Assembly: GCA_016199545.1 (NCBI GenBank)
Contig: JACQGN010000234.1
Coordinates: 1-38,114 of the forward strand
Direction of reading: 5' to 3'
Source of the DNA: Betaproteobacteria bacterium
GTDB lineage: Bacteria > Pseudomonadota > Gammaproteobacteria > Burkholderiales > SG8-41
Length of the DNA: 38,114 nucleotides
Shown here piece by piece: positions 24,800 through 32,552 of this stretch. Every line of letters starts with the position of its first letter. The stretch's first letter is position 1. Under the pieces are notes generated by a model that ran no database searches, had not been told where the DNA came from, and worked only from the letters and a program-made list of their open reading frames with translations. The translations under genes were made by a program, and so were the position numbers.

Positions 24800-26200
24800 A
24801 TGGGCACGACGCAACGGATGGCTCGCTTTATCGCAGATGGCAAGTTCGAAGAAATCCCGGCCCCGGCCGTGAATCTGTCAAAGCTTTGCCTGTTGGACGC
24901 GGTAGGCTGCGCCATCTATGGCACCACACGCCCGCTGGGCAAGATCATGACCGGTCTGGTCGACGAACTCGGCGGCAAGCCTGTGTGCAGAGTGCTGGGA
25001 ACGCGCATCGAGACCAACGCGGTCAACGCCGCGATGGCTAATGGCACGCTGGGGCATTCCGAGGATTTCGACGATTTTGCCGCCGGCCACCAGGCAGTGC
25101 TGCTGATGCCCGTGGTGCTCGCCTTAGGCGAAGAACTGCATGTCAGCGGCAAGCATGCTCTGCTCTCCTACATCGTCGGTTTTGACATCACCACCAATGT
25201 CACCCACAGTATGGGAGAAGATCACTACGGCAAGGGCTGGCACAACACCTCCAGCATAGGCACCTTGGGATCCACTGCTGCGGCGGCGAAGATGCTGGGT
25301 CTGGACGAGATGCAGACGCGCATGGCCTTGGGTATTGGTGCGAGCCAGGCTTCCGGCCTGCGCGGCAACTTCGGCACGATGACCAAACCCTTCCATCCCG
25401 GCAACGCCTGTCGCGCAGCGGTCACGGCCGCCAAGATGGCACAGAAGGGCTACGAGGCCAACCCGGACATCATGGAGCATCGGTTTGGCTACGCAGCGGT
25501 GTATGGCGAGGAAATGATGAGCCTCAGCAACATTACGCGCCACCTGGGCAACCCTTGGGCTCTCATGGGCAGCGGCCGAAACGTGGCCAATGGCATTCAA
25601 ATCAAGATCTGGCCCTGCTGCGGCGGCACCCACGGCGCCAACACCGCCATGACGCATCTGTTGGAGAAGCACCGCTTCAAGGCGGAGGACGTCGAATCGG
25701 TGGACATCATTACGACGCACGAGCCCTCCTGCATGGCGCCAAACCTGCGCTGGCCTAAGTCCGGTCTGCAAGGCAAGTTCTCCACCTGGTACACCGTCTC
25801 TTCCATGATTGTCGATGGCGGCAAATTGGATCTCTCCAGTTTCACCGATGAGGCGGCTAACCGACCGAGGGTCCAGGACATGCTGCGCAGGGTAAACGTT
25901 ACCCAGGACCCGGATACCACGGGACGGCCCCACCGCTCGCGGGGAGGCGGGCACTGGTGGGATGTGAGCGTGACCCTGAAAAATGGCGAGCGCTTGGTCG
26001 CACCCCGCGTCGAAGCCAACGGTGGCCGCGGCGATACCTACGGTTGGGAAACCAGGGATGCTGTATTCGACAAGTTCAAGATGCTGGCTGGCGCGGTGCT
26101 CAAGCCTGCTCAGGTGGACTCGGCGCTCAATGCGATCATGGATATGGACAAAGCCCCGGATGTACGCAGCGTCGTCGACACGGCGATCCTGCCGCGCTAA
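24800..26200 (+). CDS. MmgE/PrpD family protein, full length
   Basis: This 466-residue protein has its ATG at 24800 just after AGGAGGGA; a longer frame to 24650 is rejected. Landmarks: LCLLDAVGCAIYGTTRPLG, ANGTLGHSEDFDDFAAGHQA, GRG-like WHNTSSIGTLGSTAAAAKML, GNFGTMTKPFHPGNACRAAV and IKIWPCCGGTHGANTAM. The C-terminal lid contains an unusual Gly/Arg-rich RPHRSRGGGHWWDVSV. It differs clearly from the other four family members here. The stop TAA is part of CTAA, where a double-hairpin element begins, and a Bug receptor gene follows in the same direction, an apparent enzyme-receptor pair. Confidence 0.9.
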   Translation: MGTTQRMARFIADGKFEEIPAPAVNLSKLCLLDAVGCAIYGTTRPLGKIMTGLVDELGGKPVCRVLGTRIETNAVNAAMANGTLGHSEDFDDFAAGHQAVLLMPVVLALGEELHVSGKHALLSYIVGFDITTNVTHSMGEDHYGKGWHNTSSIGTLGSTAAAAKMLGLDEMQTRMALGIGASQASGLRGNFGTMTKPFHPGNACRAAVTAAKMAQKGYEANPDIMEHRFGYAAVYGEEMMSLSNITRHLGNPWALMGSGRNVANGIQIKIWPCCGGTHGANTAMTHLLEKHRFKAEDVESVDIITTHEPSCMAPNLRWPKSGLQGKFSTWYTVSSMIVDGGKLDLSSFTDEAANRPRVQDMLRRVNVTQDPDTTGRPHRSRGGGHWWDVSVTLKNGERLVAPRVEANGGRGDTYGWETRDAVFDKFKMLAGAVLKPAQVDSALNAIMDMDKAPDVRSVVDTAILPR

Positions 26201-26406
26201 GAGTGTGTCGGGCTTAGTCCCGACACACTCTTTACGCAAAACCGCTCGCAGGAAAACAGTGCAATCAGCCTCAATCAATGCGGATTCGGTTGGATCCGTA
26301 TCATCATTCATGGTCTCTGGAGGTCACTTCAGCGACTTCTGTAGCAAATGTGCGGGCGGTTTTGCATTTAGCAGCCTGTCGGAGATGCAAGTCCGACAGG
26401 CTGCTA
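26199..26406 (+). repeat. Double-hairpin element, copy 3
   Basis: This is a 208-bp element built like copy 1. Hairpin A has perfect 14-bp arms (AAGAGTGTGTCGGG at 26199-26212, complement 26219-26232). Hairpin B has perfect 15-bp arms (TAGCAGCCTGTCGGA at 26369-26383, complement 26392-26406). The internal inverted repeat (GCAAAACCGCTCGCA at 26236-26250 with 26351-26365) has one mismatch. Compared with copy 1, two base pairs of hairpin A have changed on both arms. The 100-base centre is unrelated by eye. It starts on the stop codon of the MmgE/PrpD gene. Confidence 0.9.
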
Positions 26407-26464
26407 GCCTGGACAACGAGGCGTGTTGCTGCGCGACACTTGAGCCTGTACCCAAGGAGGCGCC

Positions 26465-27448
26465 ATGGTCAGACTTTTCACCGCTGTAACGCAGATATTG
26501 ACCGCAGGTTTGCTGGCGGTTCTTGCCGGCGCCGTAGTTGCCCAGCAGGACTATCCGAACAGGCCGATTCGCATCGTCGTGCCCTACCCCCCGGGCGGCT
26601 CCAACGATTTTCTGGCCCGTCTCTTCAGTCCGAAGCTCACCGAACTTCTGGGCCGGCAAATCATCGTCGACAACCGGGGCGGCGGCAACACGATCATCGG
26701 CGCCGATATCGTGGCGAAGTCCGCTCCCGATGGCTACACGCTTCTCCTGGCGGGCAGCGCCCAGGTCGCCATTCCTCACCTCTATCGCAATATTCCGTAC
26801 GACACAATCAACGATTTCATGCCCATCGCCGGAATTGCGCGCAGCGAGTTTCTTCTTGTGGTCCATCCCTCGTTGTCGGTCAACACTGTGCGCGACCTCA
26901 TCGCCTTGGCCAGGAAAAGACCGGGCGAGCTCAATTACGCCACCTCGAGCACCGGAGGCCCGACCCACCTAGGGGCCGTGCAGTTCCAGATGCTGACAGG
27001 GGTGAATATGCAGCAGGTTCCGTACAAGGGCGGCGGACCAGCGATGTTGGATCTCGTCGCCGGTCATGTGCAGCTGGGTTTTGCCAACCCGGCGGGCTCA
27101 GTTCCGTTTGTGAAAGCGGGCCGACTGAGGGCCATCGCTGTCACCGGCGAAAAGCGCCTCGAGACCTTGCCGCAAGTCCCGACGTTCGCCGAGAGTGGCC
27201 TTCCAGGATTGGCGTTGAGAAACTGGTATGCGATCACTGCGCCAGCCGGCACGCCGAAAGCGATCATCGACAAGCTATCGGCCGCAATTCTGAAAATCTC
27301 GGCCATGCCGGACATCAAGACAGCCATCACCAGGCAAGGGCTGGACAGCTTCTCCGCCACTGGTGAGCAGGTGGACGCGATGAGAAGGGAGGACTCGGTC
27401 ACGGTAGCCAAAGTCATCAAGGCTGCCAACATCAGGATGCAGGACTGA
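26465..27448 (+). CDS. Bug (TctC-type) receptor
   Basis: This 327-residue receptor has a 26-residue signal peptide ending AGAVVA before QQDYPNRP. Key segments are PYPPGGSNDFLARLF, IIVDNRGGGNTIIGADIVAK, SAQVAIPHLYRNIPYD, VVHPSLSVNTVRDLIALA and MQQVPYKGGGPAMLDLVAG. A strong AAGGAGG precedes ATG 26465. It follows the MmgE/PrpD gene at 24800 with only a double-hairpin element between, so the two may serve one substrate even though the hairpins could separate their transcripts. Confidence 0.93.
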   Translation: MVRLFTAVTQILTAGLLAVLAGAVVAQQDYPNRPIRIVVPYPPGGSNDFLARLFSPKLTELLGRQIIVDNRGGGNTIIGADIVAKSAPDGYTLLLAGSAQVAIPHLYRNIPYDTINDFMPIAGIARSEFLLVVHPSLSVNTVRDLIALARKRPGELNYATSSTGGPTHLGAVQFQMLTGVNMQQVPYKGGGPAMLDLVAGHVQLGFANPAGSVPFVKAGRLRAIAVTGEKRLETLPQVPTFAESGLPGLALRNWYAITAPAGTPKAIIDKLSAAILKISAMPDIKTAITRQGLDSFSATGEQVDAMRREDSVTVAKVIKAANIRMQD

Positions 27449-27464
27449 AATTTCCTTCACATCG

Positions 27465-27638
27465 TCATTTCTTGTGCGTTGCGCGGTTGCGATCGGGGGT
27501 CGGGACGTGCACCACCCGTAAGAACTCGGTGTTGAGTGTCTGCGCGAGCCTGCGAACGGCAACGGCGATGCTGCGCGGCTGCTCCTTGACGACCAGCTCC
27601 ACGCGATCGTTGTCCAATTCGCTGGCTAAACGGCTACG
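27465..27638 (-). other. Possible 3' remnant of a lost gene
   Basis: Directly after the stop of the next Bug gene the same frame stays open for about 57 codons, reading LASELDNDRVELVVKEQPRS, IAVAVRRLAQTLNTEFLRVV and HVPTPDRNRATHKK before TGA at 27465. The composition is protein-like with a predicted helix, but there is no good start codon or ribosome site and I cannot name a family. It may be the tail of a deleted gene. Confidence 0.3.
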
Positions 27639-28709
27639 CTACTCCCCACGTATGCCAGCCTGCTTGATGACGCGGCTCCAGCGTTCCGTCTCGGCGCGGA
27701 TGTGCGCGGCGAATTCGGAAGGCGAGCTGCCCACCGCTTCCGAGCTGTCGGCCCTCAGACGTTTACCCAGCTCGGCTGAGTGCATTGCGCTAGCGATCTC
27801 CTTCGATAGCCGCTCGACCAGCGCGCCTGGCGTGCGCTGCGGGGCGATGATGCCATACCAGTTGAGGACCACGACGCCGTTCACGCCGCTCTCCGCGAAG
27901 GTCGGCACCTCGGAAAGCGCCGGTATGCGCTTCGGTGCGGAGACCGCGAGCGCCCGCAGCCGCCCGCCCTGAAGAAAGGGCAGAGAAGACACGACGGTCG
28001 GGAAGCCGACCTGCACGAGGCCGCTGACGATGTCCCCGTACGCCGCGCCCTTGTAAGGCACGTGAAGCATGCGCGTGCCGGTGGCAGCCTGGAAGAGTTC
28101 ACCCGTGAGATGGATCGGACTGCCGATGCCGGTGGACATGAACGAGAGCTTGCCAGGATGCGCCTTGAGGTGCCGCACGAGCTCCGATGCCGACTTCGCC
28201 GGCACCGCGTTGTTGACGACCATCACGTAGCCCTGCGAGGTGATCTGCGAGACCGGCGCGAAATCGCGCAGGAGGTCGAAGCGCGACTTGTAGAGCATAG
28301 GGTGGATGATCGGCGTCAGGCTCGTCGTCATGAGCGTGTGCCCGTCGGGCGCGGCGTTGGAAAGAATCTCGAACGCGACGTGACCGCCCGCGCCGGGGCG
28401 GTTGTCGACGATGGCCTGCACGCCGAACGATTCCGAGAGCTTCTGCGCGAGCCCGCGCGTGATGCCGTCCATGTTGCCGCCGGGGGTAAGCGGCACCAGG
28501 ATGCGCACGGGCCGGCTTGGGTATGCCTGCGCGCTCGCAGCGCTCAGCGCGTGCAGAGACGACAGCGCCAGGAGTCCCGATCCAACGACGAGTGCGGCCG
28601 TACCGATCCCGTAGCGCCTCCCCGGCGGCGGTGCCGTGCCAGGGCATCCTGCTAGTGCCGTGCCCTCAGCCGCAGGAGCGGCGGGAAATTCGCGTCTTAA
28701 CGGGCTCAT
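27639..28709 (-). CDS. Bug (TctC-type) receptor with long N-terminal extension
   Basis: This 356-residue receptor has about 35 extra residues (Pro/Ala-rich, then RRYGIGTAALVVGSGLL) before the signal-peptide hydrophobic core. Cleavage is expected near SAASA before QAYPSRPVR. PLTPGGNMDGITRGLAQKL replaces the usual glycine-rich loop composition, with an unusual Asn-Met. IVDNRPGAGGHVAFEILS and RMLHVPYKGAAYGDIV follow. ATG 28709 is preceded by GGGAG. A true start closer to the hydrophobic core is possible. It is divergent from the carboxymuconolactone-decarboxylase-like gene, sharing a 116-base promoter region. Confidence 0.9.
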   Translation of the reverse strand: MSPLRREFPAAPAAEGTALAGCPGTAPPPGRRYGIGTAALVVGSGLLALSSLHALSAASAQAYPSRPVRILVPLTPGGNMDGITRGLAQKLSESFGVQAIVDNRPGAGGHVAFEILSNAAPDGHTLMTTSLTPIIHPMLYKSRFDLLRDFAPVSQITSQGYVMVVNNAVPAKSASELVRHLKAHPGKLSFMSTGIGSPIHLTGELFQAATGTRMLHVPYKGAAYGDIVSGLVQVGFPTVVSSLPFLQGGRLRALAVSAPKRIPALSEVPTFAESGVNGVVVLNWYGIIAPQRTPGALVERLSKEIASAMHSAELGKRLRADSSEAVGSSPSEFAAHIRAETERWSRVIKQAGIRGE

Positions 28710-28825
28710 GGTGGTCTCCCCTCGCATTTTGCGGAATAATTGGCAGTGCGACGAAAACAATCTTACGCGCAGCACGCATTGCAGGCTATGTGCGTGCATT
28801 GTTTCTTTCCACCGGACATGCACAA

Positions 28826-29389
28826 ATGACCCGATTCAAACCACTGCCCGAAAGCGAAATGACCGAAGCGCAGCGCAAAGCCGCCCAGGAGTTGGCCACC
28901 GGGCCGCGCGGGCGCATGAACCCCGATGGCCCCAACGCGCTCCTGCTGCGCAGTCCCGGCCTGATGTCGCGCACGCAGAAGGTCGGCGAATATCTACGCT
29001 ACCAGAGCTCGCTGCCGGCGCGGCTCAACGAGTTCGCCATCCTCGTGACCGCGCGCCAATGGGACGCACAGGTCGAGTGGATCGCGCACCACCCGCTCGC
29101 GCTCAAGGCGGGGCTCGACCCTTCGGTAGCCGAGGAACTCGCGCAAGGCAAGCGGCCCGCCGCGATGAAGGAAGACGAAGCCGCCATCTACCAGTTCTGC
29201 AAGGAGCTGCACGAGAACAAAGGCGTAAGCGACCGTACCTTCAAGGCCGTGGCAGACAGGTTCGGAGAGCGCGGGGTAATCGATCTGATCGGCCTCACCG
29301 GCTACTACACCATGCTTGCGATGGTGCTCAACGTCGGGCAGCAGCCGCTGCCCGGTGGTGTGGCGCCGCCGTTGCCGATGCTGAAGTAA
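28826..29389 (+). CDS. Carboxymuconolactone decarboxylase-like protein
   Basis: This 187-residue all-helical protein of the CMD/AhpD superfamily carries the family-typical PLPESEMTEAQRKAAQELA start, LPARLNEFAILVTARQWDAQ, VEWIAHHPLALKAGLDPSV and LIGLTGYYTMLAMVLNV. It lacks the CxxC redox pair of AhpD peroxidases, so it belongs with the decarboxylase-like or uncharacterised members. No ribosome site is obvious before ATG 28826. It is convergent with the large flavoenzyme gene. Confidence 0.85.
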   Translation: MTRFKPLPESEMTEAQRKAAQELATGPRGRMNPDGPNALLLRSPGLMSRTQKVGEYLRYQSSLPARLNEFAILVTARQWDAQVEWIAHHPLALKAGLDPSVAEELAQGKRPAAMKEDEAAIYQFCKELHENKGVSDRTFKAVADRFGERGVIDLIGLTGYYTMLAMVLNVGQQPLPGGVAPPLPMLK

Positions 29390-29427
29390 CACAAACCGCG
29401 GGCATCAAGCAGTATGGTCTGCCGGGA

Positions 29428-31404
29428 TCATAGGGCGTTCCCCGCGGCGTGTCCTTCGGCCGTCGCAGCGAGTACGCCTCGCGCCAATGCGCAGTCGCCG
29501 ACCACGTGCACCTCGATGCCCGCGGCACGAAGCGGCCCAGCCAGGTCGTCCTGGGGCGCGCGCGGGGTCGAGTAGGCGACGAACGCGACGTCCTGGATCA
29601 CGTTGACCTCGCTGCTGTAGACGTTCGCGTATTCCAGCTTCTCAGTGGGCGCCGCGGCCCAGAGCGGCTCGGCGAGCGGGATGACTTCGATGCGTTTCTC
29701 GTGAAAGCGCCGAATGATCCCCTGGCGCGTGACGAGCGAGGTCTTCTGCGCGATGTATTCCCGCGCCGTCACGAGAAAGACGCGGTCGAAAATCCTCCGC
29801 AGCAGTTCCGCCGACGCGTAAGTCCCTTCAGTGTGATCCATGTCGAAGATGACCGCACTGCCCGCCCGGCGCCCGGGATTGTCGAGAATATCCTGCATGG
29901 CACTGCGCAAGTCGGGTACCCAACCCGCCTCGCGCGGCATGCGTGGCGGGTGCAGCATGCGCGAGCCAGCCGCGAGGACCACGGCATGAGGCTCGCGCGA
30001 AATTACATCTGCAGCGCTCGCCTCGACGCCAAGCTCGAATTGCACACCTGCTTTGTGTGCGGCGTTGAGCTGATACCCGTAGATGTTGGCGAGCGTATGC
30101 CCCCCGGGTAAAAGCGCGTGCAGCCGCGTCTTGCCGCCGACTTCGGAAGACCTGCCGAAGGCCGTGACTTCGTGTCCCCTCGCCGCCGCAACCCACGCAG
30201 CCTCCAGCCCGGCAACGCCGGTCCCGATCACCACCACACGGCGTTTCCTCGCCGCGGGGGCAGGCCACCAGTCGGCCTCGTCCGGTTCTGCAACGCGCGG
30301 GTTGTTGATGCACGCGATCGGCTTGAGTTGTGTATTGATCGTGTCCCAGCAGATGTTGCAGAAGACGCAAGAGCGAATTTCGCGCGTGCATCCCTGTGCG
30401 GCCTTGAGCGGCCATGCTGCATCCGCCAACAGAGGGCGGCCCAGCGCAACCAGCTCCGCATCCCCCGAGGCGACGATGCGCTCGGCTTCAGCAGGCTGCG
30501 CGATCTTGCCGAGTGCAACAAGCGGCACACCGTTGAGGGCGGGACGCAGCCCGCGCATGAGGTCCAGCCATGGCAAGGCGGCCTCGTTCGCGTCTGGCAG
30601 ATGTCGCTCGAGCGCGAGTCCATGCGTACCCTGCGCGAAACACACGTAGTCAACCTCGCGCGAGGCCGTCAGGCGCGATGCGACGATCGCGGCTTCCGCG
30701 GGCCCGATGCCGCCCGGCACCCAGTCGTTGCCCGGGAGCTTCAACCCGATCAGAAATTCGCGGCTGCACGACGCGCGGATCGCGGTAATGAGCTCGCGCA
30801 GAAACCGCGTGCGCCCATCCCAGTCACCGCCATAGTCATCAGTGCGCTCGTTTGACCAGGGCGACAGGAACTGGTGAAAAAGGTGTCCGTGACCGCCGGA
30901 AATTTCCACACCGCTGAACCCGCATCGCTCGAGCCGGGCCGAAGACGCAGCGAAGTCCTCGATCATCGAATGGATCTCGCCCGCGGTGAGTGCGTGCGGC
31001 ACGGTCCAGGAGAGATCGTCCGGCAGCGCTGACGCGCCGATCGTGTGGGCGCCGACGCCGGTGTTGTGGCGGCCGCGTCCGGGGTCCTGTAGCTGTCCGA
31101 GCAAACGGCAGTCCTCGGACTCGACGGCCTCCGCCCAGCGCTTGAGTTCGTCCAGATTATCGTCGTTCCATGCCCGCGCCCGGTACGACACGTGCTGGTG
31201 GCGCGCCATGCTGATGGGCTCGGTGACGATCAGCGCTGCGCCGCCGTGTGCGCGCGCGGCGTGGTAGTCGATCAGCCGCATGGTCACGCGCGTGCTCTCC
31301 GCCATGTGCGTGTTCATGGATGCGTGCACGATGCGGTTGCGCAGCGTTCTCGCGCCAAGCCTGAACGCAGAAAAGAGCGACGGGTACAGCGTTGGAGTAT
31401 TCAT
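29428..31404 (-). CDS. Two-domain FMN/4Fe-4S/NAD(P)-type flavoenzyme, trimethylamine-dehydrogenase-like
   Basis: This 658-residue enzyme has an N-terminal old-yellow-enzyme TIM barrel (LFSAFRLGARTLRNRIVHAS; SGVEISGGHGHLFHQFLSPW; NERTDDYGGD), an Fe-S cysteine cluster, and a C-terminal Rossmann domain (GTGVAG, 394-399). The cluster is C346-x2-C349-x2-C352-x12-C365, the spacing of trimethylamine dehydrogenase rather than 2,4-dienoyl-CoA reductase (C-x2-C-x3-C-x11-C). In place of the active-site HGAHGYL it has SGGHGHL. Candidate activities are amine or enone oxidation/reduction. The substrate is unknown. ATG 31404 aligns with the family start, and a longer frame upstream is rejected. Confidence 0.87.
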   Translation of the reverse strand: MNTPTLYPSLFSAFRLGARTLRNRIVHASMNTHMAESTRVTMRLIDYHAARAHGGAALIVTEPISMARHQHVSYRARAWNDDNLDELKRWAEAVESEDCRLLGQLQDPGRGRHNTGVGAHTIGASALPDDLSWTVPHALTAGEIHSMIEDFAASSARLERCGFSGVEISGGHGHLFHQFLSPWSNERTDDYGGDWDGRTRFLRELITAIRASCSREFLIGLKLPGNDWVPGGIGPAEAAIVASRLTASREVDYVCFAQGTHGLALERHLPDANEAALPWLDLMRGLRPALNGVPLVALGKIAQPAEAERIVASGDAELVALGRPLLADAAWPLKAAQGCTREIRSCVFCNICWDTINTQLKPIACINNPRVAEPDEADWWPAPAARKRRVVVIGTGVAGLEAAWVAAARGHEVTAFGRSSEVGGKTRLHALLPGGHTLANIYGYQLNAAHKAGVQFELGVEASAADVISREPHAVVLAAGSRMLHPPRMPREAGWVPDLRSAMQDILDNPGRRAGSAVIFDMDHTEGTYASAELLRRIFDRVFLVTAREYIAQKTSLVTRQGIIRRFHEKRIEVIPLAEPLWAAAPTEKLEYANVYSSEVNVIQDVAFVAYSTPRAPQDDLAGPLRAAGIEVHVVGDCALARGVLAATAEGHAAGNAL

Positions 31405-31505
31405 CGGATTGCAACGGAGGGTTCCATGATTTAGACTCGATACTCGAGCGTTCGAGCCGCACTGACGATACCGGATGCGGCCCCGCAGGGTCAACGAGGT
31501 TCATC

Positions 31506-32477
31506 GTGCGTTCATTCTGTCCTACAGGATGGTTTCTGGGAATGTGTCTCCTGCCAGTCGTCGCCCACGCGCAGGAGTATCCCACACGCCTTATTCGAAT
31601 AATCGTTGCCCAGGCGCCGTCCTCGGGGCCCGATCTCGCCGCGCGCACGCTCGGACAAAAGCTCACCGAATCCTGGGGGCAACAAGTCATTGTCGACAAT
31701 CGTCCGGGGGCAAACGGGATCATCGGAGGAGAACTGGTGGCGAAGGCGAAGCCCGACGGTTATACGCTTCTGCTGGGTGTGCCGAGCGCCCTTACCGTCA
31801 ACCAGTTCGTCTACAAGAAGATGCCGTACGATCCGGTGCGCGATCTGGCGCCGGTCACTCAGATCGCGACCAATACGTTCGGCGTCGTGGTCACGCCCAC
31901 GCTGCCGGCCGCCTCGATCAAGGCGCTTGTTGCGCTCGCGAAATCGCGCCCCGGCGAGCTCATCTACGCCTCCGCCGGCATCGGGAACCTGACGCATCTG
32001 GCGGGGGAGCTTTTTTCGCAAGCGGCCGGGGTGAAGATGCTGCACGTCCCCTACAAGGGAACGACGCCCGCGCAAGTCGACTTGATCAGCGGACAGGCCG
32101 CGCTCATGTTCGTGCCAATGCGAGGCGTAGCGGAGCACGTCAGCGCGAGGAAAGTCCGGCTGCTGGCGACTTGCGGAGACAAACGCGATCCCGCTTTCCC
32201 CGATTTCCCCACGCTGATGGAATCGGGATATCCCGGGGTGGTCATGATCGGCTGGAACGGTCTGCTCGCCCCCGCGGGCACGCCGGCGGACATCGTTAAC
32301 AAGCTCTCGCGCGAGATTGGCCGCCATCTCAGCGTACCCGAATTTCGCGATCGCATGGCGAGCCTGGGAGCCGATCCCTCCCCGAGCACGCCGGAAGCAT
32401 TCGCTGCGTTCATCCGGGCAGAAGCCGCGAAGTGGCAGAAGGTGATACGAGCGATCGGGCTCGAGCACAGCCAGTAA
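31506..32477 (+). CDS. Bug (TctC-type) receptor
   Basis: This 323-residue receptor probably starts at GTG 31506, six bases after GAGG. That start gives a compact 22-residue signal peptide (FLGMCLLPVVAHA before QEYPTRL). Earlier in-frame starts reach back into the divergent flavoenzyme gene. Landmarks: VAQAPSSGPDLAARTLGQKL, where Ser-Ser-Gly-Pro replaces the glycine-rich PGGG, IVDNRPGANGIIGGELVAKA and MLHVPYKGTTPAQVDLISG. The changed glycine loop suggests a different ligand. It is followed at 75 bases by an MmgE/PrpD gene in the same direction, as in a receptor-enzyme operon. Confidence 0.88.
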   Translation: MRSFCPTGWFLGMCLLPVVAHAQEYPTRLIRIIVAQAPSSGPDLAARTLGQKLTESWGQQVIVDNRPGANGIIGGELVAKAKPDGYTLLLGVPSALTVNQFVYKKMPYDPVRDLAPVTQIATNTFGVVVTPTLPAASIKALVALAKSRPGELIYASAGIGNLTHLAGELFSQAAGVKMLHVPYKGTTPAQVDLISGQAALMFVPMRGVAEHVSARKVRLLATCGDKRDPAFPDFPTLMESGYPGVVMIGWNGLLAPAGTPADIVNKLSREIGRHLSVPEFRDRMASLGADPSPSTPEAFAAFIRAEAAKWQKVIRAIGLEHSQ

Positions 32478-32552
32478 ATCTTGTTTTGTTGGGTTAGTCC
32501 GCACGCGCGCCGTGATAGTGTTGCACTGCGCTCACGCATTGAGGAGATCGAT

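Noticed and set aside
25124-26311. 395-codon minus-strand frame opposite an MmgE/PrpD gene
   Set aside because: Same reason: antisense shadow. Its start shares AVLRKECVG with the frame opposite the CoA-transferase only because both cross the double-hairpin element.
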